Assembly (NCBI GenBank): GCA_964628455.1
Contig: CAZVPD010000160.1
Coordinates: forward strand, 1 to 8,427
Length of the DNA stretch: 8,427 nt
Source of the DNA: JAQVWU01 sp964628455
GTDB lineage: Bacteria > Bacillota > Clostridia > Oscillospirales > CAG-272
Direction: 5' to 3'
A program made the position numbers and the translations under genes. Numbering within the stretch: position 1 is the stretch's first letter; each line of letters starts with the position of its first letter. The notes under the pieces were generated by a model that saw nothing but the letters and a program-made list of their open reading frames with translations, was not told the origin of the DNA and made no database searches. Below, one piece after another: positions 6,318-8,427 of the stretch.

Positions 6318-6935
6318 TTGTTCACGTTATGGATGTTTCTGACTGAAATAATATACCGCGATGACGATACACGGCTCGTGCACGCTTCCCTTTCCGGAAA
6401 CAGCGAAGCATTCGGCGAACTGGTGAAAAAATACGAAAAAATGATATACAATACTTCATATCAGATACTCGGAAACGCCGACGATGCTTTTGACGTTTCT
6501 CAGGAAACGTTTATTAAGGCATACAAATCACTGGGAGCTTTCCGCGGCGATTCGAAATTTTCCACATGGCTTTACAAAATATGTCAGAATGCGGCAAAAG
6601 ATTTCCTTCGTTCAAAGTCAAGGCACAGAACCGTATCGCTGACAGCATACGGCGATGATGATACAAAAGAAATACAACTCGATATACCTGATGATGACCC
6701 TTCAAACCAGCCCGGAAGTTCGCTTGAACGCGAAGAAAGCCGCAAAGCTGTACGTGAAGCGATATCGCAGCTTTCGGAAGATCATAAAAGCGTCATAGTT
6801 CTTCGTGATATCGAAGGATATTCATATGATGAAATTTCGGAAATTCTGAATCTGGAAATAGGGACCGTAAAAAGCCGTCTCAACCGAGCTCGTTTAGCCA
6901 TTAAAGATTTTCTTATAAAACGGAACTTCTTATAA
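6318..6935 (+). CDS. ECF-type RNA polymerase sigma factor (sigma-70 family, RpoE/SigW-like)
   Basis: A 205-residue protein from the TTG start set by the ribosome site at 6303-6311. Sigma region 2 spans about residues 29-96 with SEAFGELVKKY, DVSQETFIKAYKSL and FRGDSKFSTWLYKICQN, the core -10-recognition and core-binding motifs. A variable acidic linker (about 100-145) precedes region 4, with AISQLSEDHKSVIVLRDIEGYSYDEI and the recognition helix GTVKSRLNRAR (182-192). There is no region 1.1 or 3, as expected for the extracytoplasmic-function class. It is followed at 42 nt by a membrane zinc-finger protein that should hold it inactive. The target regulon cannot be told from this window. The hydrophobic N-terminal residues before DDDTRLV are unusual for the family and could reflect a start at ATG 6333 instead. 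Confidence 0.93.
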   Translation: MFTLWMFLTEIIYRDDDTRLVHASLSGNSEAFGELVKKYEKMIYNTSYQILGNADDAFDVSQETFIKAYKSLGAFRGDSKFSTWLYKICQNAAKDFLRSKSRHRTVSLTAYGDDDTKEIQLDIPDDDPSNQPGSSLEREESRKAVREAISQLSEDHKSVIVLRDIEGYSYDEISEILNLEIGTVKSRLNRARLAIKDFLIKRNFL

Positions 6936-6944
6936 ATAAAGTTC
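6923..6944. repeat. Small inverted repeat at the sigma-factor stop codon
   Basis: GAACTT (6923-6928) and AAGTTC (6939-6944) are exact reverse complements around a 10-nt AT-rich loop that contains the sigma-factor stop codon. An adjacent CG could extend the stem with a one-base bulge. There is no U-run, so it is not a terminator; it may be chance or an mRNA-stability element between sigma and anti-sigma genes. Confidence 0.35.
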
Positions 6945-6977
6945 GTCAAATGAGCAGAAATCGAGAGGATTGAGATT

Positions 6978-7814
6978 ATGGAATTATTATGCGACAGATA
7001 TGAAGAGATGATGTTTGACTTCCTGGACGGTGAACTGACGAAATCACAGGCAGAGGAATTCAAATATCATCTTAACGGTTGCGTTTCATGCAGCAAGGAG
7101 CTGATGAAACGCAGAAAAACAATACATCTGATTGCCGATTCGGCTTATGTTCCCGAAAAGAATTTAAATCATTACGTCATCAGCGGAATCAGGCAGCATA
7201 AAAAGAACAGACTGATCCTGCGATACGGTTCAACCATTGCCGCGTGTGTCGTAGCTGCGGTTATTTTAACCAACTTCGCTTATCTTTATATATTCCAGAA
7301 TAAATCAGCCGTTTCCGACGCCCTTGAGCAAACTGCGGAAGATTCCTATACGGTCTATACGGAGAATAATCTGAAAACTTTCGGAGCAGATGACACCCGG
7401 GAAGAAACAAAAATTGAAAATCCGGCAGCACTGGCAGTTCCTCCTCCCCGGGATGCCGTCGGAGCCGAAACGGATCCGGAAAGTGCGGCGGAAGAATCTC
7501 CCGAAACACCGCTGATGGCAGCCGAGGCAATGCCTCAGAAATCCGATCCGGAAATGATCATCGAAAATACCAAGCTGTACGCTCCCGATTATATCGGAAA
7601 AATCAGCATGGTTATCATTTCAGAGAACGCCGCATCTTCTGAGGCAAGTCTTATAAAAGACGCATCCAATTATAAAGTATATATTGTCGAATATACTCCG
7701 GAAAACGCATCGGTTTATAGGGATAACGCCGATACAAGCGGTTCGACGGTTTATATCGCTGAAACCGGAGAAGATACTTCTTATATATTGTATATCTATT
7801 TAACTCAATCATAA
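6978..7814 (+). CDS. Membrane-anchored zinc-finger anti-sigma factor
   Basis: A 278-residue protein with a cytoplasmic zinc anti-sigma (ZAS, zf-HC2) domain at about residues 3-50: C5, then FDFLDGELT, then H31-x3-C35-x2-C38, the usual H-x3-C-x2-C zinc site that binds the cognate sigma factor. One membrane helix follows (about 84-106, AACVVAAVILTNFAYLYIF), preceded by basic residues HKKNR, which puts the N-terminus inside. Residues 108-278 would be outside the membrane: a low-complexity acidic, Ala/Glu/Pro-rich linker (about 110-190) and a small C-terminal domain (about 190-278) that I do not recognise. GAGAGG at 6963-6968 is well spaced for the ATG. Position directly after the ECF sigma gene supports a sigma/anti-sigma pair, with release of sigma by proteolysis or redox change likely but unproven. 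Confidence 0.88.
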   Translation: MELLCDRYEEMMFDFLDGELTKSQAEEFKYHLNGCVSCSKELMKRRKTIHLIADSAYVPEKNLNHYVISGIRQHKKNRLILRYGSTIAACVVAAVILTNFAYLYIFQNKSAVSDALEQTAEDSYTVYTENNLKTFGADDTREETKIENPAALAVPPPRDAVGAETDPESAAEESPETPLMAAEAMPQKSDPEMIIENTKLYAPDYIGKISMVIISENAASSEASLIKDASNYKVYIVEYTPENASVYRDNADTSGSTVYIAETGEDTSYILYIYLTQS

Positions 7815-7841
7815 AAGATCTGTCAAGGCAGGTCTTTTTTT
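7814..7841 (+). terminator. Rho-independent terminator after the sigma / anti-sigma operon
   Basis: AAAGATCTG (7814-7822) pairs with CAGGTCTTT (7829-7837), nine pairs including one G-U, around a 6-nt loop, and runs into seven Ts (7835-7841). It starts at the last base of the anti-sigma stop codon and separates this operon from the glycosidase gene. Confidence 0.88.
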
Positions 7842-7852
7842 ATGTCAAAGGG

Positions 7853-7881
7853 TTGAATTATAGAATAATATACTATATAAT
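7853..7881 (+). promoter_or_regulatory. Sigma-A-type promoter of the glycoside hydrolase gene
   Basis: TTGAAT (7853-7858), a 17-bp spacer and a perfect TATAAT (7876-7881) lie just after the terminator. Transcription would start near 7888, leaving a 5' leader of about 57 nt. The CCGCGG core at about 7898-7903 in that leader has only partial symmetry around it and is not claimed as an operator. Confidence 0.78.
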
Positions 7882-7944
7882 AGCGATACGGAGATATCCG
7901 CGGTATTGATAAAAGTAAATTTTTTTGAAGAGAGGACGATTCTC

Positions 7945-8427
7945 ATGTCAAAAAAAAGAGATGAAGCATTTTTCGGTATGCATTTTGATTTTCATGCCGG
8001 AATAAAGCAGGAAAACATAGGGGAAAATTGCGATCCCGAAACGATCGACCGCTTGCTTCGGGAAGTAAAACCCGATTATGTACAATGTGATACCAAAGGG
8101 CATATGGGTGCGACAAGTTACCCGACAAAAACGGGTTATCCGGCTCCGAATATCAAAGGCGATATATTAAAAATGTGGCGCGATGCCACTTCCGCCCATG
8201 ATGTGGCATTATACGCTCATCATTCCGGAGTATGGGATAACAATGCTATCCTTCATAATCCCGACTGGGCAGCCTGCAGCGCGGAAGGAAAACCGAGTGA
8301 ACAAAAAATATCGGTTTTCGGACCGTATGCCGATAAACTTTTGATCCCACAGCTTATAGAGATGGCAAAGGATTACGGTCTGGACGGCGTGTGGGTCGAC
8401 GGTGAATGCTGGGCTGTTATAACGGAT
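7945..8427 (+). CDS. Alpha-L-fucosidase-like glycoside hydrolase, N-terminal 161 residues (cut by window edge)
   Basis: An open frame from ATG 7945 to the window end, with AGAGGA at 7931-7936 as ribosome site. It begins a TIM-barrel hydrolase with no signal peptide: FFGMHFDFHA (9-18) as the first strand, VKPDYVQCDTKGH (41-53), YAHHSGVWD (90-98) and GLDGVWVDGECW (145-156). The layout resembles alpha-L-fucosidases of the GH29 clan, and the HFDFHA / VQCDTKGH form resembles GH29-related or GH151-like groups as I recall them. D152 in VWVDGE is the natural nucleophile candidate by analogy with GH29. The lack of a signal peptide suggests it acts on imported oligosaccharides. Substrate specificity is inferred only; homologues are often annotated fucosidase without biochemistry. 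It has its own promoter and is separated from the sigma operon by a terminator. Confidence 0.7.
   Translation, partial: MSKKRDEAFFGMHFDFHAGIKQENIGENCDPETIDRLLREVKPDYVQCDTKGHMGATSYPTKTGYPAPNIKGDILKMWRDATSAHDVALYAHHSGVWDNNAILHNPDWAACSAEGKPSEQKISVFGPYADKLLIPQLIEMAKDYGLDGVWVDGECWAVITD

Overview
This is an 8.4 kb piece of a bacterial draft assembly: 10 Ns at 5824-5833 mark a scaffold join inside a gene. Strong Shine-Dalgarno sites, sigma-A-type promoters with 17-bp spacers, TTG/GTG starts, an ECF sigma factor paired with a zinc-finger anti-sigma factor, and an L-sorbose-1-phosphate-reductase-like gene suggest a Firmicutes (Clostridia-like) organism, possibly gut-associated. That placement is inferred from style, not from a marker gene.

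Region 1 (1 to about 5303) is a divergent sugar-phosphate locus. A DeoR-family repressor, cut by the left edge, is read leftward. In the 215-bp divergent spacer an 8+8 bp perfect inverted repeat (511-535) abuts a near-consensus promoter (TTGACA, 17 bp, TAAAAT). That promoter reads rightward into a probable operon: a small DUF3006-type protein, a SorE-like zinc medium-chain dehydrogenase, a fused class II aldolase / short-chain dehydrogenase whose second half resembles sorbitol-6-phosphate dehydrogenase (SrlD), and a PHP-domain protein. SorE-type and SrlD-type activities together would convert L-sorbose-1-P through D-glucitol-6-P to D-fructose-6-P. The fused aldolase domain raises the possibility of a cleavage route to DHAP and an aldehyde. 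No kinase or transporter lies in the window, so the substrate is not settled.

Region 2 (5310-6282) is a dusB-type tRNA-dihydrouridine synthase, 6 nt after the PHP gene and probably translationally coupled to it. A long near-perfect hairpin (5334-5382) lies in its first codons. The N run sits inside it, and conserved family residues imply that the real gap is about 3 nt, so the gene is probably intact.

Region 3 (6233-7841) is a stress or envelope-signalling pair: an ECF sigma factor and a single-span membrane zinc-finger anti-sigma factor. It has its own consensus promoter buried in the 3' end of dusB and ends in a clear intrinsic terminator.

Region 4 (7853 to end) starts with a consensus promoter (TTGAAT, 17 bp, TATAAT) and the first 161 codons of a TIM-barrel glycoside hydrolase of alpha-L-fucosidase-like type, cut by the right edge. 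No tRNA, rRNA, CRISPR array or insertion sequence was seen.
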